Positions 37,169 to 48,444 are shown, counted from the first letter of the stretch. The stretch is DNA of 64,000 nucleotides from Polyodon spathula (GCF_017654505.1 NC_054535.1:83143603-83207602); one strand, 5' to 3'. Notes: a model not told the origin generated them from the sequence alone. Made by a program: numbers and translations.

Positions 37169-39733
37169 ATTGAGTTTCCAACTGTGTTTGTTTATATTCT
37201 AATGATAGGGATCCCAAATGTGACATGACCTTTGTAGCTCTATAATTGAAAACGTCTGTTTCTTTTGTGTTTTACTGTAGTTGAATGTGGGGCCACTGTA
37301 CCTCCTAGCACCATACAAATAAACCCATAAGCCATGTAATTTTATTGCTGTACGGTATTTAATTCCTCACCAAGAAACTTCCATATGTCTGCAGAGTCAC
37401 ACTCCAGTGCCCTTTTTTGGATAACCACAAATAAACTACAGAATTAAATTGGTACTTTGTAATACTTTTAGTTTCTTTCCTGGTCCTGATTTATTAAGTT
37501 ATATTGTTTATTTATTTATTTTTAATCAGTGTTTTTTTTTTTTTCGCTTTGTTTTGTTTTTTTACAGTTTTTATGGTTTTTTGTAACATTACTCATTTGG
37601 CATACCCTGAAGTTATTCTGCTAGCTTAAATGAACTATAAAAGCAAAACATACCACTTTTTATGATATGCTGTAAAATGTTTCAAGTGACTGCAAATCAG
37701 TTCCCTGACCTTAATCGTTATGTACAAATGTGGGGAAATGGGCAACTACAGTGGTAAAATATTACATTAAAAAAATCTTTCCAGGGCATGCTTGGATTTT
37801 GTAGATTTTGTATACAGCAGATATCTCTGTGACTGCCCTTTTACTGTAAGTATATCTGTTTGATCTGTTTTGACAGAAGCTTGTGCAAGTTTATATATGG
37901 GAGTAATTGTTAGCAATTATTCCATTCTACACTAGGCAACCTTTTTGGTTGGTTAACATATTGCCCTTCTTAAAACCCTACAAAAATATAAAGTATGCTT
38001 CTTACCACCCAATGATGACATAAACTAATGTTCAGATTCTGGTTGTACTAAGAAGGTACTGGAGACCATTTCTGCCAGTTAACACAAAATTAAAAAGCAG
38101 CGCTGTTTCTCAAATAACCCCAGATGTCCAATTACATTTTACTGTTTGACCTCGGAGCGGTTGGGTTTTATTGAGCCCCTTTAAGCGATCTGGAACAGCT
38201 CTGTGTGTCCCTCACTGCAGCTGTTTGAAATCATCACAGTTTTCTAAAAACAACAAGACCTATTAAAATACAGTAATGCTGATCTTCTTGTACAACAGCA
38301 CCTGTAAGATGTAAATACATGTGCAATGGTGTGTGGGCTGCGTGACTTACTTTTTGTGTTGTGCTTTTCATGGCAAACACCTTCTATACTAAATAATGAC
38401 TAACAAATACTGGTGTGACAGTGACCAGCTATGTAAGTAAGCAGTGGCATGTACATAAGACATTTAGTATGAAATTGTAGCTTTTAAGAAAGCTACAATA
38501 CACTTGGGCTAGAAGGTAATTCAAGCAATAAGTTTTATTTTTCTAATGACAAAATCTGGCCAGTGTTTCCTTGAAAGTGAATTTTCATTCTTCAGGGGTC
38601 TGGGGTGACACGCCATCCTTTATTTACATCCCACTAATACAAGATACCAAACGCCTGAAGTTTTTAAATTTCATTACCTTTTAAATTGCACAGTTTCTCT
38701 AGCATACCCTTCACAGACCCTCAGTCATGCTATTGTCTTTATATTATAAGACTAGAGTCTTTTATCCTCTACGTGGCACTTACGGACACATCTCATCATT
38801 GTGTGCAAAATGTTTGGCACTCACAGAGCTTGTTATGACAAGTGTAGAATGTAGTTAATTGAATGTCTTGATTTTCTTTTGTGCTGTTTGGGGAAATTTT
38901 GATCCAAATGCATGCTGTCAAGGAGTAAGCTTTAAGACTTTAATCGTAATTACAGCTGAAGGGGCTCCATTCGTATTTGGAATTCCACGTGGGCTGTGGG
39001 AATAGGAAATAACAGGACAGGCTTTTGTATATTGTTAGGTATTTTTTGTCTCAAAATGTACAAATGTATGTTGTGTTTTTTAGCTTCAGATTTAAACTGT
39101 TTTTAGACCAAATCAGCTGTTGAGGTCTACTACAAATATCCTACAAAACATGGTAGCCATGAATCTCCCTTATCTTCAGAACAAGGAAGAAACAGGACCG
39201 TTTGGATTGTACAGCTGGATAGACAAAAAGAGTACGCTGATGGTGACAGTCTCATTCTCCCCTGAGCATGAAAAATATGTGGAGATGTCTGAATGCATGA
39301 ATTTATGCAATGTTACACACAAAACATAGTCGTAGTTTATCTAAAAAATACAGTTTATATACTTTTAAGTGGTTAGGGTTCAGTTTTGGGGAGTAGATAT
39401 AGCTTTATGTATTTGACAGTAGTATTATTTTAACCTACTATTAAGACATTTGCAGCTAAATCCCTTAGGACTAAGCACATTCCTAAAACAGCTGTTCACA
39501 GCATTTCATTTGCAACCATATTTTAGCAACCAACTAAAGCATTAATTTGCGACCATCATTCATTGCATTGTTTTATGAACTCCAGTTTCCAAGATGTTTC
39601 GTTTTTAAAATTTGAATTTTTCTGAAAAATATTTGTAGTATTTCCTGGAATATATTAATTAGAATACAGTCATATGTTTTATATCCAGGAGCTTTTGAAT
39701 GAAGAGGGGCCAAAAGTCTTTCCAGTACCTCAG

Positions 39734-40179
39734 CAGATGAGTTGAAATGATGGTGGCGCTTGCTGGAATAAATTTATTTATTGAAAAATAAAACAGGTTT
39801 AACAAACACGAAAACACAGGACACTGCACTCTACGCCAAAATAAATAGACAAACAAAAACGGACTAAACTTAACAAAATGGTGCATGGACAGACACACTG
39901 ACAAACACGGTGAGCAGATAAATAAACAAGTATCGTGCTGGTCCTACCAGCACGCAATAGCAATTGTAATCTCCTACTCTCCCGTTCTCCACTCACCGAA
40001 CACCCAACCCCCAATATGTGACAACGTGCATCTATATATACTGTTGTGCTGGGATTCAATTACCTATTAATTATTCACTTGAATCCCAGCACGTGAACCA
40101 ATGTCTATACACCAACATTTAAACACACCACATGCAACACATAACAGATAATATACACAGGGGCAGGAACTTTGTCACA
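39734..40179 (-). repeat. 3' LTR (truncated) of the gypsy-type element
   Basis: It matches 41654-42240 except for a missing block corresponding to about 42022-42165. It also lacks the distal end. It begins, in minus orientation, directly after the polypurine tract. Confidence 0.85.
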
Positions 40180-40610
40180 TATACCCCCCCTGTGCAAAGC
40201 ACACATGGCCTCAATGGCCACCTCCCCCCTTAAAAGCCCAAAAGTCCCGCCCAAAGTCCTTGGCCAGGACCGGAGGCTTCCAGGGGCCCACAGGTCGTAA
40301 TGCTGTCAGCAGCCATGCTGACAGCGGGGTAGCATTCTCCTGCCAGGGTAGTCCTAGCAGCGGAAAGGCTGCTTGGGGTGTGGTCTCCTGACCTTCCCCC
40401 TTCTTCGGCACCAGCAGCTCCCTTTGGTGGGGCTTCAACCACAGTTCTTCCTGCAGGGAAGCAACTGCAGAGGGAGCAGGTCTCAGGACCTCCCCCACGA
40501 TCTCCGGCAGCGAAACTGCTGCTAGGGTTGGTGGTCTCCAGACCTCCTCCCCCTTCTTTGTGGCCGGCAGCTCCCCATCGTGGGATTCCGGCCACAGTAC
40601 TTCTGACTGT

Positions 40611-40700
40611 GATGCGGAGCGGCGGGCAACCCCAGGCGATGCAGAGCAGCGGGCAACCCCAGGCGATGCAGAGCGGCGGGCAACCCCAGGCGATGCAGAG
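40611..40700 (-). repeat. 27-base tandem repeat, 3.3 copies
   Basis: Three units of the type GATGCAGAGCGGCGGGCAAC plus CCCAGGC, then a partial unit, directly next to the 24-base array. In the gag frame each encodes nine residues of the ASPGVARRS type. Confidence 0.93.
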
Positions 40701-40916
40701 GCATCCTTGGGCGATGCGAGGCTGGCATCCTTGGGCGAAGCGAGGCTGGCATCCTTGGGCGAAGCGAGGCTGGCATCCCTGGGCGAAGCGAGGCTGGCAT
40801 CCCTGGGCGAAGCGAGGCTGGCATCCTTGGGCGAAGCGAGGCTGGCATCCTTGGGCGAAGCGAGGCTGGCATTCTTGGGCGAAGTGAGGCTGGCATCCTT
40901 GGGCGAAGCGAGGCTG
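40701..40916 (-). repeat. 24-base tandem repeat, nine copies
   Basis: Nine consecutive units of GCATCCTTGGGCGAAGCGAG plus GCTG, with one or two changes each. In the gag frame each unit encodes eight residues of the DASLASPK type. Confidence 0.95.
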
Positions 40917-41590
40917 GTAGTCAGGACAAGCTGGGGTGCGGGTGTTGGCTCTCTTTTCGGCCACTGCGGCCGGGAGGTTCTTCCCCGTGCTTCCCTCAGC
41001 AGCCTATGCAATGGCTGCTGAGGACCGCCAGCATCTAGTCCCTGTTCTTCTGGTGCAGGGAGAGGCAGCTCCTGCTCCTCTCCCCGTGAAGGAGGTGGAG
41101 GCAGAGGAAGCTCCAGCTCCTCTCCTCGTGATGGTGGGGGAAGTGATACCAGCAGGCATTCACCCTCTGCTGGTGGGGGAAGTGATACCAGCAGGCATTC
41201 ACCCTCTGCTGGTGGACAGGGACCCAGCAGGCATTCACCCTCTGCTGGTGGAGGAGGCAGAGGCAGCTCCTGCTGCTCTACTCCTGCCGATGGAGGTGGC
41301 GGAGGCAGAGGCAGCTCCTCCCCTCCTTCCTGGTAGGGGCAGCGCACCACTGGGTGCCCAAACTCCCCACAGGCAAGGCACCAGCCCTGGTCCTCCAGAC
41401 CACCGAGGAACTCCTCCAGCCATCTCTCCAGTCCCAGCCTTCAATGTTTTATTTGATTTTTATTTTTTTTCCCCGACACACAAAAAAAAAAAAAAATATA
41501 TATATATTATTATTATTTTTTTTTCCAAAACTACAGTCCCCGCCCTGGTCTCACTCTAGGAGGCGTTGTTAATCCCACTTCGTACACCAC

Positions 41591-42240
41591 GTGTCACAAA
41601 GACGGCTGGAGTGGGTGGCGTCAGACCAGAAGCAGGAAAATAAACAAAACAGGACAGATGAGTTGAAATGATGGTGGCGGTTGCTGGAATAAATTTATTT
41701 ATTGAAGAATAAAACAGGTTTAACAAACACGAAAACACAGGACACGGCACTCTACGCCAAAATAAATAGACAAACAAAAACGGACTAACACTTAACAAAA
41801 CGGTGCACGGACAGACACTGACAAACACGGTGAGTTTTAAATAAACAAGTATCGTGCTGGTCCCACCAGCACGCAATAGCAATTGTAATTCTCCTACTCT
41901 CTCTCCCGTTCTCCACTCACCGATCACCCAACCCCCAATATGTGACAACGTGCATCTATATATACTGTTGTGCTGGGATTCAATTACCTATTAATTATTC
42001 ACTTGAATCCCAGCACGTGAATTAATAAAGTGCAATTCCCCGTGCTCACATATTACTACATTTTACTTGCACGTGAAGTGCTGTGCAATCCTCGTGCCTA
42101 AATACACATATACATTTTAAACAACTTGTGTTACACAGATCTGTTTATATCCCGTGTACCAATGACTATACACCAACATTTAAACACACCACACGCAACA
42201 CATAACAGATAATATACACAGGGGCGGGCACTTTGTCACA
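41591..42240 (-). repeat. 5' LTR of the gypsy-type element
   Basis: About 650 bases. On the minus strand it starts TGTGACAAAGTGCCCGCCCC. It ends CGTCTTTGTGACA, followed two bases later by TGGTGTACGAAGTGGG, a possible tRNA primer-binding site. Confidence 0.75.
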
Positions 42241-44169
42241 GGTACCTTTAATCTTTAGTACAGATCCATGGTGCCAGTATGCTTTAGAAGGTAATTTAGT
42301 ACAGATGGCATGGCAGACTATTGGAGACAAAGAAAAGAGTAGCTGTGTGCAGGAAAGGTCCTAGAAGTGCTCTGTTACTGCTGGTCAGTGGTAGGTTTGA
42401 CTTACATACTGTCAATTAACCTACTTTAGCTGAACCGGTTATAGTTCAATGAACATGCCTTAGGTAAACAGGCAAATTGGTGACAGCTGTGGCAAGTTCA
42501 TATTATAGCCTAGTGCCTACAAATAGTCATTTACAGTACTGTGCCAGTTTCAAAGACAGTGTTATAGTGACAAAAGGTAAGGAAATACTGTAAGTGGTCC
42601 TGAACAACTTTATACTCTCATTAGCAGCAGAATACCTAAACACATTTGTCAGGAACACATTTGTAGTGTAGTTAATGATCCTTTTGACATTAATATTACT
42701 AGCCCTGTAAAGCCAAAGAGATTTCTTGATTCAGAATGTTTGCCTTGTGAATGCTGTGCAGATTTTCTTTCCCTCAGCATTACAGGGAATTATCAAAACA
42801 AAATGTGACATGTCAATTATGTTTAATACCAGTCTTCCTATGTACTTTTCTATTTTCTGTTCCATTTCACATAAGTGTCTTTTTTAACTGTACATGGTTT
42901 TTGTGATTTATCTAATACTTGTAAAAAATAGTCTGTAAAAACTGAGCAGGTGTTTGAGGTGTTTTGAGTGACATGCTTCCTCACAACATAAAGATTCTAC
43001 TCTTCTGTATAAGTTGTGGGTTGGTTGGAAGTGGTTTTTAAAGCACACCGTGTAGGAGAAAGGGGGGTATTAAGCTGCATTTCGAAATGGGGCGAGGCCA
43101 TGGGTGTGGAAAATGGTGTAAAAAATGCAAACTAAAAAAAAAAAGCACCTTTTAAACCATTTCACAATTTTCACTTTTGACTCCATGTCCACGTACGATT
43201 TGTATCTTTATCCTACACATTTTTTTGTTAAATTAGAGAATAAGATCAGCATTAGTCAGACTTTTTTTAAGTGCATTAGTAAGAAATGTAGACATGCTAA
43301 CACATTGTGAAACACTTGGAAGTCAGCAGCGTTTTAAGATCAAAATTCAGTCAAGCAAACTTAGCAGGCAATGAATCATATTGCCAAGGAGTCAAGTCAA
43401 GCATCTCAGTATACGTGATGAGTTTTTAAATTATTTTATTTTCCTGCTACACCCTACCTCGAAATAACATACACACAATCCATCACTCAGTGGACAGGGT
43501 TTTTTTCTTTATATTTTTTGCTGAGGAAGATGCGGTCTTAAAGGTGAAAGGTCATGTTTGGTTTGCAGATGTGACATTTCCATATATTCTGATATACTCA
43601 TATACTCAAGATTGATAAGAATATTATAGTACAGGTAAGAAATACCAGGGACGTGTGATGTTTTTCAGTGTGACGCTGTATTCAGAACAGAAGAGACCAG
43701 TACCTTTAAACTGTAGTCTTAGCCATCAGTAACCAACTCTGATGTATTTATTTCCCTAGGTGGGCTAAATTGTAACGATGTAATAATTTGTATAGTGTAT
43801 AGTGAGCAAAGAACAAAGGAATATGTGGGCCATAAAAAGGAATCGCCAAATGTAAGTGTATATTTAAATAAATTGTGTGTTCATGTCATTGGAAGTGTAT
43901 GGGGGCAACATTTAAGTTGGATTAACCAGAAAGATTAGATATATTATTTCAATTGTTGTGAGGTACACTTTTAGCTGGAGTTTCTCCTACACTATTTGGT
44001 GCTTGTGTAACTTGTTCAGAAAAAAAATAACTTGCACCCTTATGAACAAATAAAAGCCATGGACTGTATTTAATAAGATGCTGATATTTAAACCTTGGGG
44101 GATTTATTCCTATTACAAAAAAAAAATAAGTTTATTGAAAGGCTCTATTTAGTAATAGAGATTCTCTTC

Positions 44170-44171
<2 letters not shown>

Positions 44172-44233
<62 letters not shown>

Positions 44234-44258
44234 ACGCACACACACACACACACACACT
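44172..44258. repeat. CA microsatellite
   Basis: About 43 CA units with two single-base interruptions. Confidence 0.95.
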
Positions 44259-44972
44259 TCCTCATATTGGACAAAAAGGGCTACAGTATTTCAAAGGTTC
44301 TCTGACCTACATAGGAAGCCGAGCCGTTTTGAATATTTAGATTTTCGCACCACACTGACAAAGGATGAGCCGAGTCTACAAAGGTCTCCCGAAATGCCTT
44401 CTTTTTTTAGTCCTTTATGGGAGCTGTCTTGATTCAACGTGCTATTGTCAAGCTAACAAGGACAAAGGACGAAGATCTGAAGAAATAGAAAAGGATCTCA
44501 TCTTTTTCAGCTGAGCTGAGCTTTCTTTTTCAGTTCGATAGTATGTTGTGACTTAAGTTAAATAACCTTTGGGTTTCATTCCCCTGGCAGGCTTCTGTAA
44601 GATTTCACAGGTCCCCTACAGCAGGGCCTCCTGGGATAATGATGTTAAAGTAGCTACCAAGATTTTCGCAACAAAATGTAATTTAATGTCTTTTAGAATC
44701 ACAGACTGAAACGCCCTTGACCTTGCAGGAGACAAAATATGAATGGAGATAATCTGCTGAAAGTCTGGTCAAGGGAGGTGGAATTCAGAATTGAGTTTCG
44801 GAAGTAAAAACATTTATTTGGTGTTTTATCTAGGTGTAAACACTTTTTTTGTACAAAGGGTTACAGAATTTTAAAACCTCTGGTCTGTATGATGATGGTA
44901 GTACATTTTCCTTCAATGCGCTTCGTTTGATACTAATGCTTAAATTCATATTTCTGTGAATTTTTATTTATT

Positions 44973-45427
44973 TTTTTGTTCCTGGGTAGTAAGTGTTATT
45001 TCCTAATTGCTTATGCCTCAGAAGTATAGAAAATGGATATTATTCCCCACAGACTTTGCTTTTGTGACCAGGACAGTGATATTTCAAAATATCACTATTT
45101 CCAATGGGAAAATGGGCAAATGTGTGTCTTTTCGTTCACATAAAGTATAAAGTAATCTCGAAAAACTACTCACTTCTAAATCTTTTGTAGTCATCTTTGT
45201 ATTACTTTAGTATAAATACATGTTAATTTGGATTCATATGTTGTTTTTTTCTGACTTTATGTAAACGAAAAGACACACATTTGCCCATTTTCCCATTGGA
45301 AATAGTGATATTTTGAAATATCACTGTCCTGGTCACAAAAGCAAAGTCTGTGGGGAATAATGGCCATTTTCTATACTTTTGAGGCATAAGCAATTAGGAA
45401 ATAACACTTACTACCCAGGAACAAAAA
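44973..45427. mobile_element. Palindromic foldback element
   Basis: The left arm (44973 to about 45147) begins TTTTTGTTCCTGGGTAGTAA, and the right arm (about 45254-45427) is its near-perfect reverse complement, ending TTACTACCCAGGAACAAAAA. Each arm is about 175 bases and includes the smaller palindrome GTGATATTTCAAAATATCAC. A loop of about 105 bases separates them. Half of the structure matches 10709-10985 inside hAT-like element B. It has no coding capacity and no obvious target duplication. Confidence 0.9.
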
Positions 45428-46135
45428 TTGTGTTACATAGTGCTATCCATAAAAAAAAGTTCACTGGATCTGCTGAATATATTCCAAGAATTCTTCTAAA
45501 TGGCAGATTTCTTTGTTAGTTTATTTAAACTAGTATCAGTTTTATCGACTATTTTGTAAAGCTTTTTTCCCCAGCACAATATTTGTATTATTTCTACTTT
45601 AGCAAAAAATGGGCACATCGGTTTATCCACATGAGTTCTTTCAGTGCTGATTTAGTTTTTCCAGTGCTTGCATATCATGCTGTGAAAACACACCAGTAAT
45701 TATAGTAATAAATAATCAGATTTTCAAATAACTCTTACTCTCTAAAGAGACTTTTAAGAGAAAACAGTGATTCAGCTGACAAGAATCGTAAATGCCATGC
45801 CCACTGGTACATTTGCATTTTGGTTCTGAATTGACAAAAGCATTTGGAGGGTGAGGGGTCTCTAAACCACGAGAAAGCAAACATGCCATCGATCCGCTGA
45901 GCCTCCTGCATTTACTGCATAAATTAATGACGGTAGGCATTCGTCACAGTGGTTGCAGTGTGCAGTATTGGAAACAAATGATTCCAGACACAGTGTGCCA
46001 TAGTGGAGGAATCAAAAACATTAATAGAATGGGAATCAAGATGGCGTGGGAAGTGAATTATTTGTACAGTATGTTTGGTTTAGAGCACTCCTTTACACAC
46101 CAGTGTTAAGTTTCTTGTTCTTCCTCAACATCCAG

Positions 46136-46288
46136 ATCAGAGGGTGGGAACCTGCTTCTCCAGCCTAGTTAATGGCCGCTGCGCTCAGGACCTAGAAGGA
46201 CGCTTCACCAAGATGCAGTGCTGTTGCGAGTCCGGCCGTTGCTGGGCCCTGGGTTCAGTGCCAGAGATGTGCCCCGTCAGAGGCTCTG
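46136..46288 (+). CDS. fbn2: Fibrillin-2 exon: TB domain 1 (main part)
   Basis: This 153-base exon encodes most of TB1, the first eight-cysteine domain. Seven cysteines are present, including the hallmark triplet in [13 protein letters not shown]. The eighth comes from the start of the next exon (YRRLC). TB domains are found only in fibrillins and latent TGF-beta binding proteins. The segment [20 protein letters not shown] and the later [13 protein letters not shown] are close to fibrillin-2. The acceptor ends CAACATCCAG at 46135 and the donor is GTGAGG. Introns are phase 1. Only 423 bases separate it from the glycine-rich exon. It corresponds to classical exon 9. Confidence 0.96.
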
Positions 46289-46711
46289 GTGAGGAAATGA
46301 ATGTCTTACATTGTGCATAAATTCAAATTGGCAGCTCCACAAAAACAGAACATTTTTCAAGGCAGTGAAATTTGTTTTCACCTTTAACACAACTCAGATT
46401 GAAATAAACTTAAAAAATATGTTTGGCAGTTTGGACATGACACATGCCAGTTCAGATACTGATAGAATGTGTGACTCATTCTTGCCTAAAGTAGAAATCA
46501 CGCTAGGTGCATTTATTAACATTTTCTGTGGTGTCTAATGGAGGGCAACATTGTTTTATTGTGCGTCAAGTCCCAAACAGATGCAAAAAAGAAAAAAAAA
46601 ATATGCAGCCTTAGTTATCATGGGAAACTGAAAAAAAGCATTTTCTAAACATTGTTGTATAAACACTTTGGCCTTTGCTTAATTAAACAAGACGTCCCTT
46701 GATTTTTCCAG
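46289..46711 (+). other. fbn2: Intron between TB1 and glycine-rich exon
   Basis: 423 bases of AT-rich intron, with an A-rich run near 46585-46601. No repeat or RNA gene recognised. Confidence 0.85.
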
Positions 46712-46882
46712 ATGAATATCGCAGGCTGTGCATTGAAGGCATACCTGTAGGAGGATTTCCGTCTTACAGGCCTGAAAGACCTGGGGGAGGAGGAGACACC
46801 TTCAGGCCTGGGGTGAATGGGTTTGGTCCAAGAGTACCTACAAACGGTGGGAGTGGACCTGGACCATCACTCCCTGAGTTTG
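46712..46882 (+). CDS. fbn2: Fibrillin-2 exon: end of TB1 and glycine-rich region
   Basis: This 171-base exon encodes 57 residues. The first few, DEYRRLC, supply the last cysteine of TB1. The rest is low-complexity and rich in Gly and Pro, with runs such as PGGGGD and NGGSGPGPS and no further cysteine. The fibrillin paralogues differ most here: fibrillin-1 is proline-rich and fibrillin-2 glycine-rich, so this exon is the main basis for the FBN2 assignment. The region is a flexible hinge or dimerisation segment in the family. It is shorter than the mammalian fibrillin-2 version as I remember it. Acceptor TTTTTCCAG, donor GTGAGC, phase 1. Fibrillin-3, with a mixed Pro/Gly segment, is the main alternative. 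Confidence 0.93.
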
Positions 46883-47150
46883 GTGAGCTGATGAGCCGGG
46901 TTCAATGTTCTTTATGATTCTTGTCGAGATAAAAGTGTTTCAGTGTGTAAAATAGAGGTAGCCACCATTAAAGGGGTAAATCTGGGACAGACAGGGAGTG
47001 CACAGGGAACTGGTGATCTTCCAAAGTGTTGGCAAGTCCCACACTTGGATTTTAATAAACATCACTGACAGGAAAAATGGTTTCCTCAAAGAAAATTCAA
47101 GACCAGCGGGCATTCAGTGTAACATTTTTATAAGTCAGGTAGATGGGTTC

Positions 47151-47326
47151 CCGAATGGCTCACATGGTAAAAGCAGTGCCGCATGGCGTGCAGGGTGAGT
47201 CATACAACCAGAGATTGCAAGTTCGAATCTTGGTTGTGCGAGGCAGCCGGTCTTCGGTGGGGATTCCGGGGGGCGCTGCATTGTCTTTGCCGCTCCCGGG
47301 GTTGGGGAGGTGGGATCCGGCTTAGC
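47151..47326 (+). mobile_element. tRNA-derived SINE, + orientation
   Basis: The head GGTTCCCGAATGGCTCACAT followed by GGTAAAAGC contains an A-box-like sequence. AAGTTCGAATCTTGG is a clear B box. The tail has GAGGCAGCCGGTCTTCGG and GGGGGGCGCTGCATTGTC. It is related along its length to the minus-strand SINE at 49351-49733. Confidence 0.8.
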
Positions 47327-47684
47327 AGTGGCGTGCGGTGGGTTTTCAAGCAGGGCATGCAGTAATATATTAATGTAACATGTAACTCAAGAAATTAAAA
47401 ACATATATAGGTTTACTCACCCTATTTATAGATGAAATCCAGCCAACATTCTTTCTTTACAAATTCTTCTGTAACAGCATCATAAAAGCTCTCCCTTTTT
47501 AGCTTGCTGCTACGTACACACACGCTGCAGTTGTCTCGACAACCGTATTTACAAACGGCACTCGCTGTGGTTGTTTGTTGTACACACACACCTTTCATTT
47601 CTCAAGTGAGTGCACTCCCTGTTTAAACAAACCACTGAACTCTGTCCATCATTACATGCTGATTGTGAGGTTTTGTGTTACAAC

Positions 47685-48082
47685 ATGGAGGCTGTGTTTT
47701 TGTTTGTGCTTTTGGAAGAAAGTACAGTACGTAATCGATTGAGAGCTCATCAAGCACAGCTATGCTCTTCTGCAAAACCAACAGAGACACCATTTTGCCT
47801 TTTCTGCACTGCTAAATACAGTGGCAACGATCTGCAGTGACGGTAGATCGAAACATTTGGGCGATCTTCCGACCAGAAGGCTGGTGGGAACGACTTGAGT
47901 GGTTTCCAAATGACTGGATAAAAAATGTATGCATGTCTAAGGAGTCGTATATGCGTCTTCGTCATTTCCTGAGACATTTCCTGTAGGGCCAGAACACACA
48001 GATGAGACGTTCGGTATCGATAGAAAAACGAGTTGCAGTTACACTGTGGCATTTGGGGATAAGAATTGTCCCATATTGTTTT
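47685..48082 (+). pseudogene. PIF/Harbinger transposase fragment
   Basis: An N-terminal start-like MEAVFLFVLLEESTVRNR at 47685 is followed, in an interrupted frame, by RNIWAIFRPEGWWERLEWFP and IKNVCMSKESYMRLRHFLR. After an in-frame stop come MRRSVSIEKRVAVTLWHLG residues. These match the conserved N-terminal region of Harbinger transposases and the related host protein HARBI1, including the MRRxxxxEKRVAxxLWxL motif. The catalytic DDE region is absent, and similarity stops near 48082. The element ends were not identified. Confidence 0.75.
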
Positions 48083-48254
48083 ATTTAAGTTGTAAAACCA
48101 AAAATACAATTTTTTCTTACTAGAAAATATTATACAACTGTACTTTGATTAAATAAAAAAAGTATATTATATGTATGCACTATTTACCATTGTTATGAAT
48201 TTACTATTCATCAATATTACAAAATCAACTTGGCTCATCAGGCACCAGGCAGCG

Positions 48255-48255
<1 letters not shown>

Positions 48256-48301
<46 letters not shown>
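48256..48301. repeat. TA microsatellite
   Basis: About 23 TA units. Confidence 0.95.
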
Positions 48302-48305
<4 letters not shown>

Positions 48306-48408
48306 CCATGTTTATCACACGGAAAAGAAAATGTCTGATAAACAATAACATCACTAGTTGCGCAGAAATCCACTGAACGCCAGCTGGGGTTGTGTTAGTG
48401 TGGTTGGA

Positions 48409-48410
<2 letters not shown>

Positions 48411-48440
<30 letters not shown>
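48411..48440. repeat. CA microsatellite
   Basis: About 15 AC units. Confidence 0.95.

Positions 48441-48444
<4 letters not shown>

Larger units (their letters stand above)
40211..41440 (-). pseudogene. Gypsy-type gag C-terminal fragment with zinc knuckle
   Basis: The open minus-strand frame of about 410 codons begins just after a stop (41441-41443). It first encodes WLEEFLGGLEDQGW, then a CCHC zinc knuckle CLACGEFGHPVVRC (41339-41380, spacing C-x2-C-x4-H-x4-C), the nucleic-acid-binding motif of retroelement nucleocapsids. It continues as a long Pro/Glu-rich tail with PLPPPP runs and then tandem 8-residue (DASLASPK) and 9-residue repeats. The N-terminal capsid part of gag is deleted and replaced by A/T-rich simple sequence near 41460-41525. 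The long open frame partly reflects lack of stops in the tandem repeats. Confidence 0.8.
39734..42240 (-). mobile_element. Gag-only gypsy-type LTR element
   Basis: Two direct copies of an LTR (39734-40179 and about 41591-42240) flank about 1.4 kb. Read on the minus strand, the LTR starts TGTGACAAAG and the upstream LTR ends TTTGTGACA, giving short inverted termini. A purine tract CACAGGGGGGGTATA directly precedes the downstream LTR, as expected for second-strand priming. The internal part holds only the end of gag. No protease, reverse transcriptase or integrase was seen. The downstream LTR lacks its last 60 to 70 bases and a 140-base block present in the other copy, so it is truncated and internally deleted. 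Confidence 0.85.
36345..46135 (+). other. fbn2: Intron between cbEGF2 and TB1
   Basis: About 9.8 kb. It contains a Tc1-type inverted-repeat scrap (37131-37168), a gag-only gypsy-type LTR element (39734-42240), a long CA repeat (44172-44258) and a palindromic foldback element (44973-45427). In 36345-37130, 37170-39730, 42245-44170, 44260-44970 and 45430-46135 nothing was recognised. Confidence 0.75.

Noticed and set aside
40701..40916. Regular short repeats as a CRISPR array
   Set aside because: Units are contiguous without unique spacers, and the context is a eukaryotic retroelement.
40211..41350. Longest open frame in the window, 379 codons on the minus strand, as a host proline-rich protein gene
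   Set aside because: It lies between two LTR copies, carries a retroelement CCHC zinc knuckle just upstream in frame, and its length is due to tandem repeats; it is gag-derived.
40378..41559. Several overlapping open frames on both strands through the tandem repeats
   Set aside because: They are shadows of the 24- and 27-base arrays, which lack stops in several frames; no independent protein signal.
47151..47326. A functional tRNA gene, because A and B box sequences are visible (also at 33362 and 49351)
   Set aside because: The heads do not fold into a complete cloverleaf with an acceptor stem and continue into SINE bodies and tails.
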